64,000 bases of DNA from Yersinia canariae (GCF_009831415.1 NZ_CP043727.1:3906001-3970000), one strand, 5' to 3'; positions 1 through 9,862 are shown, counted from the stretch's first letter. Program-made: numbers and translations. The notes: generated by a model not told the origin, from the sequence alone.

Positions 1-630
1 GTCCATTGTGCTTTTCACTTCGTCCGCTGTAATCGGTGACCCACTATTACTCACATCCTTACCATAAGCTTTGCGCACCACCACAATGACCGGCTTGCCG
101 GTATTGGAGTCGATAACCTGCACTTCCAAATAGAGCGCCGTGTGTTGGCCGCGATTCCCTGTCGCTGCCATGGTTCCAGCAATAACAGCCGCTATTGGTA
201 TCATTTCATAGACTTCAATATCTTTATCTTCAGCAGAGACGGCAGTAATCGCCGCCCGCACAATCAAAATATTACGTTTCTTCGGAGAATTGACTAGCGG
301 TAATTGCTGACTAACTGCTTCTTTAAGTCTTTTATTCGCGTAAGCCAATATTTCATCTAATGTTTTCTGACTCACTCGCTGAGTAGGTGTTGATCTCGGG
401 TAATAAACTAACGGTGTATAATAAATACCGCTGTAATTTTTAACATTAAAATCAGGGGAAACCCAGCGCAATACTTTCTGACCACTCGCAGATTCTGTTT
501 CTTGTAATTTGCTATAATCACTGAGGAAACCAGAGTACTGGGCACTGGTCGTAACCTTTGAGGCGCATCCTGCCACTAATATCCCGACGGCAAATAGCGC
601 CGCTATCTTATAACTATTCAGAATGGCCAT
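1..630 (-). CDS. DUF3313-type outer-membrane lipoprotein (partial)
   Basis: An open frame of 210 codons runs off the left edge, so the C-terminus is missing. It starts at an ATG (630-628) and has a lipoprotein signal peptide: a short charged start, a hydrophobic core and a lipobox ending in Leu-Val-Ala-Gly-Cys. The following residues contain a Tyr-rich stretch (YYTPLVYYP) and later a TMAATGNRGQHTALYLEVQV segment, which match my memory of the DUF3313 lipoprotein family, whose function is unknown. It is probably exported and lipid-anchored. Nothing in the context links it to thiM. The frame and lipobox are seen directly; the family name is from memory. Confidence 0.7.
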   Translation of the reverse strand, partial: MAILNSYKIAALFAVGILVAGCASKVTTSAQYSGFLSDYSKLQETESASGQKVLRWVSPDFNVKNYSGIYYTPLVYYPRSTPTQRVSQKTLDEILAYANKRLKEAVSQQLPLVNSPKKRNILIVRAAITAVSAEDKDIEVYEMIPIAAVIAGTMAATGNRGQHTALYLEVQVIDSNTGKPVIVVVRKAYGKDVSNSGSPITADEVKSTMD

Positions 631-846
631 TGTATTTTCCTATATGTTTATTAGGGAACTAAAAAACAAGGATGTAGCAAAAAACTGGGAAAACAAAAGA
701 ATGAGAATGTTCTCCATTTAAATTTTAAACCATGAAAAAATATTTGCTGAATATAAATTAAAGGATTAAAAGCCCCCGCAGAGGCTCATTATAAAATTTA
801 ATCTGAGAATAAAACGGTGGTAGGAAGGAGATAAAACCAGGCGGAA

Positions 847-1659
847 TTAATATGCCAAAGTGTCCAATTGATAAAGGCTATCAAGGAATTCAGGGATAAA
901 ACTCCCCGGTCCGGCAACCCGTTGGGACACCTGTCCGCCCACTTGCGACATAATTCGACAAGCCGTGGCGACATGATGTAAACGATCCCCTTTCAGCGCA
1001 CAGAACGCCGCCACCACCGCAGGGAGCGCGCAGCCTGTACCGACCACCCGAGTCATAAGCTTATCACCGCCTGTCACAGCAAAATCGCGCTGACCATCCG
1101 TGATGTAATCTACCTCACCGGTTACGGCAACGACCGTCCGGGCCTGTCTTGCCAATTGACGGGCGGCAGGCAAGGCCGCCAGTGAAGTATCCACGCTATC
1201 GACCCCACGCCCCATGGTCGCCATACCACTCAACGCCATGATTTCCGACGCATTACCGCGTATAGCAGCAGGTTTAAGCAGGAGAAACTCTCTAGCAAAA
1301 TCAGTGCGATACGTCAATCCACCGACCGCAACTGGATCCAGAACCCAAGGTGTCCCCGCATGATTAGCGGCGCTGATTGCGACCAACATGGATTCGGCTC
1401 GAGCCCGATGCAACGTACCAATATTGATAAGCAAACTGTTTGCCATGGCACTGAATTGACCCGCCTCTTCAGGTTCAACCACCATAGCCGGAAAAGCCCC
1501 CAACGCCAGCAATACATTGGCAGTAAATGACTGTACCACTTCATTAGTCAAGCAATGTACCAATGGCGGGGTAGCTCGAAATTGTTGCAGGCTGGCAGCG
1601 GCCAGTGCGTCAGGGAATGGAACAGGCGTGATGGGTGTGTCAATGTGGATAGTATTCAT
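847..1659 (-). CDS. thiM: Hydroxyethylthiazole kinase ThiM
   Basis: ThiM phosphorylates 4-methyl-5-(2-hydroxyethyl)thiazole in the thiamine salvage pathway in the cytosol. The protein carries the family segments [11 protein letters not shown] near the start, WVLDPVAVG in the middle, and the C-terminal [15 protein letters not shown] region with the catalytic Cys/Gly loop. The open frame extends upstream, but the upstream codons encode the riboswitch (a peptide with [11 protein letters not shown] is a translated aptamer). The start is therefore set at the ATG at 1659, giving 270 residues, close to the usual 262. A G-rich stretch (GGUGGGGGAC) just upstream can serve as ribosome binding site. No thiD or thiE lies beside it, so it stands alone. 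Regulation is most likely by thiamine pyrophosphate through the leader. Confidence 0.95.
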   Translation of the reverse strand: MNTIHIDTPITPVPFPDALAAASLQQFRATPPLVHCLTNEVVQSFTANVLLALGAFPAMVVEPEEAGQFSAMANSLLINIGTLHRARAESMLVAISAANHAGTPWVLDPVAVGGLTYRTDFAREFLLLKPAAIRGNASEIMALSGMATMGRGVDSVDTSLAALPAARQLARQARTVVAVTGEVDYITDGQRDFAVTGGDKLMTRVVGTGCALPAVVAAFCALKGDRLHHVATACRIMSQVGGQVSQRVAGPGSFIPEFLDSLYQLDTLAY

Positions 1660-1707
1660 AGCGTCCCCCACCGGCGGATAAGAAGGAGTACCCGTGTTTA
1701 AGATACC

Positions 1708-1775
1708 TCGACTTCCCTCCGCTGGCATAATCCAGATCAGGTTATTCAAGCTTGTCTCACAAAGTATCAACAAGA
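1708..1775 (-). promoter_or_regulatory. TPP riboswitch-like leader of thiM
   Basis: On the minus strand the leader reads UGAGACAAGC, then ACCUGAUCUGGAUUAUGCCAG followed by CGGAGGGAAGUC. This is the conserved pyrophosphate half of the TPP aptamer (P4/P5, CUGAUCUGG...CCAGCG...GGGA), followed about 50 nt later by the thiM start. The pyrimidine-sensing UGAGA is present, but the usual GGGGUGC strand of P2 is replaced by a weak UUUGU/ACAAG pairing and P3 is minimal or absent. The identification is firm; whether it still binds TPP is not certain. Confidence 0.85.
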
Positions 1776-1918
1776 CTTAAAATCAATATAAAACAAACAA
1801 TAAATAAAATATAACGTTTCACATAGTCTCAGTAAATCCCTACTAGTCTCGTCATAAATTTGGTACATCATGGGGCGCGGTAAAAACTGGATTATATATG
1901 GTTGCCTGGAGAAATCCG

Positions 1919-1936
1919 TCTGGTGTAATCACCAGA
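1919..1936. repeat. 18-bp inverted repeat between thiM leader and PAS fragment
   Basis: TCTGGTG-TAAT-CACCAGA forms a perfect 7-bp-arm inverted repeat in the 240-bp gap between the thiM leader and the small PAS reading frame. It is not followed by a T-run, so it could be an operator as well as a weak terminator. No gene was recognised in the rest of this gap. Confidence 0.4.
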
Positions 1937-2018
1937 AGCTGGAGGTATATTGCCGCTGAGTTTGATATCACTTTGGGCACTTACCCACTATTAAAAAAAG
2001 CGTCTACGAAACCCGGGT

Positions 2019-2324
2019 CTATTCACATCGCCGTAAGGTTTTAACTGCGTTAAGGAAAGCCGACAGCTCAAGGGGATGGTGTTTTTTTGCCTGAAGGGTC
2101 CAAATCTCAACAATTTGGTCATTGTCAGCTAACTCGAGAAGGTAAGCCTTCAACTGTTGCTGCGCATGCGCTGAAAACTGCCCATTGCGCATAAACGCTA
2201 ATAAGGTATCACCGGCCATCTTTCGGGCTTCCTTGTTAGCAAAAAGTATTTCCTGATTTTTGGGTAACACAACCCAAACTGGCGTACTCGAAATATTTAA
2301 TGCATCTAAGTAGGCTATCAACAT
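2019..2324 (-). pseudogene. PAS-domain fragment, probably a truncated regulator
   Basis: A 101-residue frame begins MLIAYLDALN and continues with VWVVLPKNQEILFANKEAR, which has the look of a PAS-domain N-terminus (a sensor fold opening with a short strand, then a FANKEA-like helix). It stops after about 100 residues without any output domain such as HTH, GGDEF or kinase. That is shorter than PAS regulators normally are, so it is probably the stump of a larger protein. The DNA downstream (about 1860-2018) has short open stretches but nothing I recognise. It sits at the left edge of the evg/frc block and may mark the island boundary. It could also be a genuine small PAS protein. Confidence 0.45.
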
Positions 2325-2492
2325 AAGATAGCCGATAGATATTTGGCATGAGAACAGAATACAGTTAATTACCCTGGATTCGCTACATTTCGATGTATAC
2401 CCAACTTCACCTGCAAGATTGGAGCAATTTCACCTATGTTTCAGTCATGCGGAAAGTGCGACTACGAATGACCAGTTGGTTGGGCCATGTTA

Positions 2493-4031
2493 TTAGTCAG
2501 TTCTTTCGGCTGTAAACGGTGGTTTAGCAAACCAGACTAGAATCGTTAGTAATATAAAAGCAATAGCTGCCAGACGGAAAATTTCATTAGCAGAAATAAG
2601 TAATGACTGCTGAGTAATTTGATTATTTATATCATCTAGAACCTGTGATAGAGAACCATAGTACTTGCTCAAAATCTGCGATGATGTATTAAAATTAGGA
2701 TTAAAACTATCGATTGTTCCGGTCAATTGGCTATGATGTAACGATTCTCTGCGTCCCCAAAGCGTCATCGTAAGTGACGTGCCAATAGATCCTGATAAGG
2801 TGCGAAAAAAATTACTCATACTTGACGCATTTGCGAATTTATTGTCAGGCATACCGGACAGAGAAATTGTTGTAAGAGGTAAAAAGAAACACGCAACTGC
2901 GAACCCTTGGAAAAACTGGGGTAGAATAACCCCCATAAAACCTATAGTCGGCATAAATGTAACAGAACGCCAATAATAGCATACCGCATACATTATAAAA
3001 CTAAATGTAACCAGAACCCGCATATCAATTTTATTACCATAATGACCGATTAGCGGAGATATCAATAAAGGCATTATACCAATTGACGCATACGCAAGAC
3101 CTGCCCAAATAGCATTATAACCCATCACTTCCTGGAGCAATTGTGGCATGAGTACTATCGCGCCAGAATAAAACAAATAAGCACATGTAATACATACAAT
3201 ACCAATCGTAAAATTACGCGATTTAAACAGACTAAGATCAAGAATTGGATTCTCGGCAGTAGACTCCCATATGACTAAAGAGATCAGTGAGATGACTGAT
3301 ACTATTGTTAATATGATTATAGTACTAGAGTTGAACCAGTCCAGATCCCGGCCTTTATCGAGCATAATTTGTAATCCACCAACACCAAGCACTAATAGTA
3401 CCAATCCGGGAATATTCATGTTTACCGGTGAGGTTTCGGTTTCTCTTCCTTTAAGTAGAGTTAAACAGGATATTAGAACAATAATCCCCATCGGTACATT
3501 TATCAAAAATATCCATCCCCAACTATAATTATCACAAATATAGCCACCAAGAATAGGCCCGCATATCGGTGCAATAATTATAGTCATTGACCATAAGGCT
3601 AATGCAAATGTTCGTTTTTCTGGCGGATAGTTTCTTAGTAATAAACTCTGAGACAGAGGAATTAATGGCCCAGCCATTATTCCCTGCACTACTCTAAAAA
3701 ATATAAGAACATCAAGGCGGGTAGATAAACTACACATCAATGAGGCCAACGAAAAAAAGGTTACTGACAGCAAAAATAACCTTAACTCACCTATTCGTTG
3801 CGCTAATTTTCCGGTGACAGGTATCGCAATTGCATTAGCGACACCAAATGATGTTATCACCCATGTACCTTCATCAGTCGATGCCCCCAAGAAGCCAGAA
3901 ATAGTGGGTATCGCGACATTGGAAATAGTCGAATCTAACATCTGCATGAAGGTTGCCAATGAAAGAGCGATAGTTATGCACCATAGCTTCCCACCAGCTA
4001 ATGGCGCTGGAATTTGTTTAGTTATTACCAT
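2493..4031 (-). CDS. emrY: EmrY-like multidrug efflux MFS transporter (DHA2 family)
   Basis: This is a 512-residue inner-membrane proton antiporter of the 14-TMS DHA2 family. It starts with the family signature FMQMLDSTISNVAIPTI in TM1, has the Arg-rich loop after TM2 (GKLAQRIGELRLF), and motif C in TM5 (IIIAPICGPILGGYI). With EmrK and probably TolC it would form a tripartite pump exporting hydrophobic compounds. It is translationally coupled to emrK: the stop and start share one base in TAATG at 4033-4029. The gene is clearly more AT-rich than the hyp genes to the right. Order and orientation next to evgA match the E. coli emrKY-evgAS locus, so EvgA control is likely. Confidence 0.93.
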   Translation of the reverse strand: MVITKQIPAPLAGGKLWCITIALSLATFMQMLDSTISNVAIPTISGFLGASTDEGTWVITSFGVANAIAIPVTGKLAQRIGELRLFLLSVTFFSLASLMCSLSTRLDVLIFFRVVQGIMAGPLIPLSQSLLLRNYPPEKRTFALALWSMTIIIAPICGPILGGYICDNYSWGWIFLINVPMGIIVLISCLTLLKGRETETSPVNMNIPGLVLLVLGVGGLQIMLDKGRDLDWFNSSTIIILTIVSVISLISLVIWESTAENPILDLSLFKSRNFTIGIVCITCAYLFYSGAIVLMPQLLQEVMGYNAIWAGLAYASIGIMPLLISPLIGHYGNKIDMRVLVTFSFIMYAVCYYWRSVTFMPTIGFMGVILPQFFQGFAVACFFLPLTTISLSGMPDNKFANASSMSNFFRTLSGSIGTSLTMTLWGRRESLHHSQLTGTIDSFNPNFNTSSQILSKYYGSLSQVLDDINNQITQQSLLISANEIFRLAAIAFILLTILVWFAKPPFTAERTD

Positions 4032-5194
4032 TACATTTTTCCATTACGAGATATAATTATTTTAATTTCTTTTTCTATCGGACTTGTATCTATAACTAGC
4101 GCTTTACTGACATAAGCAGGCATAGAAGTAACAGTCGAAGCAAGAACTGGCATATCACTAATATCCTCATTTTTTGTATCAATCGTGGCCGCCATAGATA
4201 AACCAATACGTAATGGGTGTTGTTGTAATTCCTTTGGGTCGAGAGAAACATCAACCGGTACACGCTGAACAACTTTAATCCAGTTACCTGTAGCATTTTG
4301 TGCAGGCAGTAATGAGAAAGCATTCCCAGTACCCATCTTTATGCCGACAATACGCCCATGAAAGACTACATTTTCACCATATAAATCGCTGATAATGTTT
4401 ACAGGTTGACCAATTCGTATATTCGTTAATTGTGTCTCTTTGAAATTGGCATTCACCCACATTTGGTGTGCAGGTACGACTGCCATTAAAGACTGACCCG
4501 GGCTAATTGTTTGACCGACTTGCACGATTCTCTGAGAGATATAGCCTGTTACTGGGCTTCTGATATCCGTGCGCTGAAGTGCCAACCAAGCTTCTTTTGC
4601 CGCGTCGGCAGCCAGCATGACTTGTGGCTGGCGGTTTAATGGCGTGTTCATGACTAATGCCTTATTGGCGTTATAAGCCAGAATGGCAGCATTAAGGCCA
4701 GCTCTATTGCTAATTAATGTATCTTTGGAGTGTTCTAACGTTTCTTTTGAGATGACACCATTTTTTGCTAATGGAAGACGGCGCCGGTAATCTTCTAGCG
4801 ATTGTTGATACTGAATACGAGCCGAAGCGACTTCTGCATTGTACTGTTTATCCTGTAAATACAGTTTATGGGTTTCACGAACGATATTTGCCAGATTATG
4901 TTTAGCTTTATTAAGTGCTATTATCGCATCTGTTTTATCCAATGAAACTAGAATATTCCCTTGTCGAACAAAACTCGTATCTTTATCGTTTACAACAATA
5001 ACACTACCTGAGACTTGTGCAGAAATTGGATTTGCATTTCCTACAACATACGCATCATCAGTACTAATAGTACCTTTCAATACCATTGCCCAATAAGCAT
5101 ATGCAAAAGTGAACACAATAAATAAAACCACGACTAATATTGTAAAACACACCATTCTACTAGTCTGTTTTTTATTTAAACTAATATGTTTCAC
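4031..5194 (-). CDS. emrK: EmrK-like membrane fusion protein of a tripartite multidrug pump
   Basis: A 387-residue HlyD/EmrA-family periplasmic adaptor. A single N-terminal TM segment (about residues 14-36) is followed by the signature GTISTDDAYVVGNANPISAQ, a long alpha-hairpin region (about 95-190) and the lipoyl/beta-barrel part with DIRSPVTGYISQRIVQVG. The start codon is GTG at 5194, with a GAGAG-like ribosome site about 8 nt upstream; E. coli emrK also starts with GTG, as I recall. It links the EmrY pump to an outer-membrane channel, which is not in this window. It is the first gene of an emrKY operon, divergent from evgA, with an EvgA-type box in the shared 384-bp gap. Confidence 0.93.
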   Translation of the reverse strand: MKHISLNKKQTSRMVCFTILVVVLFIVFTFAYAYWAMVLKGTISTDDAYVVGNANPISAQVSGSVIVVNDKDTSFVRQGNILVSLDKTDAIIALNKAKHNLANIVRETHKLYLQDKQYNAEVASARIQYQQSLEDYRRRLPLAKNGVISKETLEHSKDTLISNRAGLNAAILAYNANKALVMNTPLNRQPQVMLAADAAKEAWLALQRTDIRSPVTGYISQRIVQVGQTISPGQSLMAVVPAHQMWVNANFKETQLTNIRIGQPVNIISDLYGENVVFHGRIVGIKMGTGNAFSLLPAQNATGNWIKVVQRVPVDVSLDPKELQQHPLRIGLSMAATIDTKNEDISDMPVLASTVTSMPAYVSKALVIDTSPIEKEIKIIISRNGKM

Positions 5195-5578
5195 TATTAT
5201 CTCTCATATCATATAGATTAAATTCATGACGTGAATATAAGAATTTATTCACCATAAGTGCTAGGCGCTTTTACTACAGTGCAAATCATCCTAGGAGCTT
5301 GTGAGTAATAATCCTACAATAGTGACAACCAAATAACAGAAGACAATGCCCCACCTTTTGAAATACAATTCTTACAAGTGTAGGCGTGATGAGATAAAAA
5401 ATAGTATAGTAATGAAACTATAACTAATTGTATAGTTCATGTTTTTATTATTGATATTTTATCTTTGACGCTTATTTAAAAACTCAAACTTTCTGTTTTT
5501 ATTAAGAAAATGAGATGAAGCCTTATGTCTGTTTTGCTACAGAAAAAGGAAGATACTTCATTTCGAAGGGAATAATGT
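5195..5578. promoter_or_regulatory. emrK-evgA divergent control region
   Basis: This AT-rich 384-bp gap separates the divergent emrKY and evgAS operons. It contains one strong EvgA-type box (5369-5386) and a separate half-site TCCTACA at 5312-5318. No small reading frame with coding character was seen. Both operons probably start within it. Confidence 0.6.
5369..5386. promoter_or_regulatory. EvgA-type operator upstream of emrKY/evgA
   Basis: TTCTTACA-AG-TGTAGGCG matches the EvgA inverted-repeat pattern known from E. coli (TTCYTACA-N2-TGTARGAA) at 14 of 16 defined positions. It lies between emrK and evgA, the place where EvgA acts in E. coli. The match is seen in the sequence; binding is inferred. 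Confidence 0.7.
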
Positions 5579-6193
5579 ATGAAAGCAATAATTATTGATG
5601 ACCATCCTCTTGCGATCGCCGCTATTCGTAATTTACTGACCAAAAACGATATTGAAATTTTAGCAGAATTGGTTGAGGGGGGGAGTGCCGTTCAGCGTAT
5701 TGAAACGCTCAAGCCCGATATCATCATAGTTGACGTCGATATACCCGGGCTAAATGGCATCCAGGTGTTAGAAACGCTCAGAAAGCGTCATTACGCTGGG
5801 ATTATCATTATTGTTTCTGCCAAAAATGACCATTTTTACGGTAAACATTGTGCAGATCTTGGTGCGAATGGATTCGTTAGTAAAAAAGAAGGAATGAACA
5901 ATATTATTGCGGCTATTGAAGCGGCTAAAAATGGTTACAGTTATTTTCCTTTTGCTCTTAATCGATTTATTGGAAACTTAACATCTGATCAGCAAAAATT
6001 AGATGCCTTATCCAAACAAGAAATCAGTGTTATGCGTTATATTCTTGACAGTAAAGATAATAACGATATTGCCGAAAAAATGTTTATCAGCAATAAAACA
6101 GTCAGTACTTATAAAAGTCGCCTGATGGAAAAGTTAGAATGTAAATCGCTAATGGACCTCTACACATTCGCCCAACGCAACAAAATCGGTTAA
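5579..6193 (+). CDS. evgA: Response regulator EvgA (NarL/LuxR type)
   Basis: A 204-residue response regulator. The N-terminal receiver opens with IIIDDHP, has the phospho-acceptor Asp52 in IVDVDIPG and the conserved Lys in the SKKEG segment. The C-terminal LuxR-type HTH covers about 140-200 (LSKQEISVMRYI ... ISNKTVSTYKSRLMEKL). Length and the Asp position equal E. coli EvgA. It is phosphorylated by EvgS, encoded 4 bp downstream. In E. coli it switches on acid-resistance genes, emrKY and yfdX-frc-oxc; the same targets flank it here and carry matching boxes, so the local regulon looks intact. Autoregulation through the box at 5369 is plausible. Confidence 0.96.
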   Translation: MKAIIIDDHPLAIAAIRNLLTKNDIEILAELVEGGSAVQRIETLKPDIIIVDVDIPGLNGIQVLETLRKRHYAGIIIIVSAKNDHFYGKHCADLGANGFVSKKEGMNNIIAAIEAAKNGYSYFPFALNRFIGNLTSDQQKLDALSKQEISVMRYILDSKDNNDIAEKMFISNKTVSTYKSRLMEKLECKSLMDLYTFAQRNKIG

Positions 6194-6197
6194 TATC

Positions 6198-9100
6198 ATG
6201 AAGTTTATCTCGTATATTATTTTCCTTTATGCTTGCCTCTGGTCAGCATATGGCATTGCTGACTCAGATTATATTGACTATCGTGGAATCAGTAGCAATA
6301 GCAGTGTTACGCTTGATTCTTTACGTTTAAGTAATACAGAGTTACGTTGGTTGGCTAATAAAAAGAATCTTGTCATTGCAGTCCATCCGTCGCAAACAGC
6401 AACATTGCTGCATAAAGACTCACAACAGCGAACTCGTGGTATTAACGCAGACTATTTAAATCTTTTGAAAAAAGCTCTGAATATCAAATTAATACTTCGT
6501 GAGTACTCTGATCATAAAAAAGCTATGGATGCGTTGGAGGAAGGCCAAGTCGACATAGTGCTGTCGCATTTAATTGAGTCAGCCCCTGATAATAAGGAAA
6601 TTGTTGCTTCAAAACCACTGATAATTACCTTCCCCGCTCTGGTAACCACCGTCCACGATTCCATGCGCCCGCTTACCACCCCCAAACCAGTGACTATTGC
6701 ACGGGTTGCGAATTATCCCTCCGATGAAGAAATTAGCAAATCGTTTCCGCAAGCAAAAATTGTTTCTTTTTCAAAAATTTACCAAGCTCTAGCATCAGTT
6801 TCTGATGGTGAGAGTGATTACTTTATTGGTAGCAATATCATTGCCAGCAGTATGATTTCACGTTATTTCAAACATTCATTAAATGTTGTGAAATATTATG
6901 ATGCGCCACCTCAGTTTAACTTTTTCTTGACCAGAAAAGAATCAGTCACTCTCAACAAAATACTCAATCACTTTGTTGATGCGTTAACAAATGAAGTTCG
7001 ATATGAAGTTTCACAAAATTGGCTTGATACTGGAAACCTTGCTTTCCTCAATAAACCATTAGCGTTAACAGAACATGAAAAGCAGTGGATTAAACAGCAT
7101 CCCAATTTAAAAGTACTTGAGAACTCTTATTCACCGCCATTTTCAATGACGGACGAAAATGGCTCTGTACGAGGAGTCATGGGTGATATTCTTAATATTA
7201 TCACTTTGCAAACCGGGTTAAACTTCTCCCCTATTACTATCTCGCATGATATTCATGCAGGAACGCAACTCACCACGGGCGGATGGGACATTTTACCCGG
7301 GGCAATTTATAGTGAAAAGCGTGAGCAATCTGTTTCCTTTGCCGAAACATTCATTACGACACCTTACGTTTTTGTCATGAAAAATGCCCCTAATAGTGAA
7401 CAAGCCCTTAAAAAAGGGATGAAGGTTGCTATTCCTAACTATTACGACCTTCATTTACAGTTAGAAGAGATGTATCCGGATATTGAGTGGATACCGGTTG
7501 ATAACGCAAGTGCTGCATTTCACCAGGTCAAGGAAGGAAAACTTGATGCTCTAGTTGCCACGCAACTAAACTCTCGCTACATGATTGATCATTACTATCC
7601 TAATGAACTCTTTCATTTTCTCATCCCAGGTGTGCCGTATGCATCTCTTTCATTTGCTTTTCCCCGGGGAGAACCTGAACTAAAAAATATTATTAATAAA
7701 GCTTTAAATGCAATTCCTCCGAGCGAAATTCTGCGCCTGACAGAAAAATGGATCCAAATGCCTAATGTGACAATTGACACATGGGATCTCTATAGTAAAC
7801 AGTTCTATATCGTTACGACATTATCGGTTTTATTGGTTGTAAGTAGCCTTTTGTGGGGCTTCTATCTGTTACGATCTGTTCGTCGCCGCAAAGCTATCCA
7901 AGGAGACCTGGAGAATCAAATATCATTCCGTAAAGCTTTATCAGATTCATTACCCAATCCGAGTTATGTTGTGAACTGGCAAGGCATTATCATTAGTCAC
8001 AGTCGTGCCTTCGAACATTTTTTTACTGATGATTTTTACAAAATTGCTTTATTACCATTAGCGGATAGTGGTTCTCCATTTAAAGATATCTTCTCTGACT
8101 TAAATAAAGTAAAAGTTGATACGAAAGAAAATAGAACAATATGCAAACAAGTCTTTGAAATTAATAATGGCTTAGAAAAAAGACATATTAATCATTGGTA
8201 TACATTATGTAATCTGCCAGCAAGCGAACACGCTGTATATATTTGCGGTTGGGAAGATATTACAGAGACACGTAACTTAATTCACGAGCTCGAGGTAGAA
8301 AAAAATAAAGCAATAAACGCGACTGTTGCTAAAAGTCAGTTTCTGGCTGCTATGAGCCACGAAATAAGAACGCCTATCAGCTCGATTATGGGGTTCCTTG
8401 AACTCCTTTCGGGTACTGGTCTTAACCAAGAACAACGCATTGAGGCCATCTCGCTTGCCTATTCCACTGGGCAGTCATTACTTGGCTTGATTGGTGAAAT
8501 TCTGGATGTCGACAAAATTGAATCCGGTGACTATCTGCTTCAACCACAATGGGTAGACATTTCCTCTATTGTCCAACTCACTTGCCACTCTTTTGATGCT
8601 ATTGCAGCGCGAAAAAAAATCGCATTAACCTGTATCAATGCGCTTCCCGAGCATTATCTGATTAACATAGATCCTCAGGCGTTTAAGCAGGTTCTATCAA
8701 ATTTGCTAAGTAATGCCCTCAAATTTACGACAGAGGGTATGGTAAACATCACCACTAAAATGGATCAACTAGACGAAAACCGAGCTGTCATCAAGTTGAT
8801 TATTACAGACTCCGGGAGCGGGATTTCACAGGAAGAGCAACAACAACTGTTTAAGCGTTATAGCCAAACTAGCACAGGACGTCAGCAAACTGGCTCTGGT
8901 TTAGGTTTAATGATATGTAAACAGTTGATTGATAAAATGAAAGGCGATATTACACTGGTTAGTCAGCCCGGTGAGGGAACTACATTTACAATCACACTCC
9001 CTGTAGAATTTACTCAACAACAAAATATTGCCGATGAAAAACCTGAACAAACTCTCGTTCTCCCAAGGCAGTTGAGTATTTTAATTGCTGATGATCATCC

Positions 9101-9782
9101 GACAAACCGATTATTATTAAAACGCCAGCTCAAGTTATTGGGATATGATGTTGATGAAGCCGGTGATGGTGCAGAAGTTCTGCACCAAATGGGTATGCAA
9201 CATTACGACCTGCTAATAACTGACGTTAATATGCCGAATATGGATGGGTTCGAACTCGCACATACTATGCGTGAGCAACATTATTCATTACCTATTTGGG
9301 GACTTACTGCAAACGCACAAGTTAGCGAACGTGACAAGGGGTTAAGTTGTGGCATGGATTTATGCCTGTTTAAGCCGCTAACTCAAGAAGTTTTAAAAAC
9401 TCACTTAAGCCAATTGCCCAAAATTGAGGTAACCCCCCCACGGCATGCACATCTTGATATCGATGCGCTTAAAAATAACACAGCAAACGACCCTGAACTG
9501 ATGCAGGAAATGCTGCTCACCTTTCAAAGTGAAACGCATAAAGATCTTATTGCTGCGCACAAAGCTTTAGATACTGGAGATAACAGAACCTTCCATCTGT
9601 GTATACACCGCATCCACGGGGCTGCTAATATCCTGAATTTAAATAAATTAATTGATATCAGTTATCAGTTAGAAATACAGCCAATATCACCCGATAGTAA
9701 GCCTGACATTATTCAACTGTTGAATTCCTTAAATGAACATATAGAAGAGTTAGATAGGGAGATTGCTCTTTTTTGTCAGTAG
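6198..9782 (+). CDS. evgS: Hybrid sensor kinase EvgS
   Basis: An 1194-residue inner-membrane phosphorelay kinase. After a signal peptide (about 1-21) come two periplasmic solute-binding-protein-like domains (about 45-280 and 290-520), one TM segment (about 535-557), a PAS-like domain (about 575-695), HisKA with His721 (AMSHEIRTP), an HATPase domain, a receiver with Asp1009 (ITDVNMPNMDG) and an HPt domain with His1137 (HRIHGAAN). All three phosphotransfer residues have exactly the E. coli EvgS numbering, and the PAS cysteines 671 and 683, reported to form a redox switch in E. coli, are also at identical positions. In E. coli EvgS responds to mild acid with monovalent cations. It follows evgA by 4 bp, as one operon. 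Confidence 0.96.
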   Translation: MKFISYIIFLYACLWSAYGIADSDYIDYRGISSNSSVTLDSLRLSNTELRWLANKKNLVIAVHPSQTATLLHKDSQQRTRGINADYLNLLKKALNIKLILREYSDHKKAMDALEEGQVDIVLSHLIESAPDNKEIVASKPLIITFPALVTTVHDSMRPLTTPKPVTIARVANYPSDEEISKSFPQAKIVSFSKIYQALASVSDGESDYFIGSNIIASSMISRYFKHSLNVVKYYDAPPQFNFFLTRKESVTLNKILNHFVDALTNEVRYEVSQNWLDTGNLAFLNKPLALTEHEKQWIKQHPNLKVLENSYSPPFSMTDENGSVRGVMGDILNIITLQTGLNFSPITISHDIHAGTQLTTGGWDILPGAIYSEKREQSVSFAETFITTPYVFVMKNAPNSEQALKKGMKVAIPNYYDLHLQLEEMYPDIEWIPVDNASAAFHQVKEGKLDALVATQLNSRYMIDHYYPNELFHFLIPGVPYASLSFAFPRGEPELKNIINKALNAIPPSEILRLTEKWIQMPNVTIDTWDLYSKQFYIVTTLSVLLVVSSLLWGFYLLRSVRRRKAIQGDLENQISFRKALSDSLPNPSYVVNWQGIIISHSRAFEHFFTDDFYKIALLPLADSGSPFKDIFSDLNKVKVDTKENRTICKQVFEINNGLEKRHINHWYTLCNLPASEHAVYICGWEDITETRNLIHELEVEKNKAINATVAKSQFLAAMSHEIRTPISSIMGFLELLSGTGLNQEQRIEAISLAYSTGQSLLGLIGEILDVDKIESGDYLLQPQWVDISSIVQLTCHSFDAIAARKKIALTCINALPEHYLINIDPQAFKQVLSNLLSNALKFTTEGMVNITTKMDQLDENRAVIKLIITDSGSGISQEEQQQLFKRYSQTSTGRQQTGSGLGLMICKQLIDKMKGDITLVSQPGEGTTFTITLPVEFTQQQNIADEKPEQTLVLPRQLSILIADDHPTNRLLLKRQLKLLGYDVDEAGDGAEVLHQMGMQHYDLLITDVNMPNMDGFELAHTMREQHYSLPIWGLTANAQVSERDKGLSCGMDLCLFKPLTQEVLKTHLSQLPKIEVTPPRHAHLDIDALKNNTANDPELMQEMLLTFQSETHKDLIAAHKALDTGDNRTFHLCIHRIHGAANILNLNKLIDISYQLEIQPISPDSKPDIIQLLNSLNEHIEELDREIALFCQ

Positions 9783-9792
9783 CATCCTTGAA

Positions 9793-9829
9793 AGTTAGCT
9801 CCCAAAAGACTTAAATGAGGGAGCTAACT
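9793..9829. terminator. Hairpin between convergent evgS and yfdE
   Basis: AGTTAGCTCCC and GGGAGCTAACT form a perfect 11-bp stem with a 15-nt loop just after the evgS stop. There is no long T-tract, but the position between convergent genes suggests a transcription end or transcript-stabilising hairpin. Confidence 0.6.
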
Positions 9830-9862
9830 GACAGCAGCTTTAGTAACAAAACTTAAGTTGTT

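Noticed and set aside
2380..2490. TATACCC...CTGCAAG stretch resembling the end of an ERIC or Yersinia palindromic element.
   Set aside because: Only a few bases agree and no inverted partner was found.
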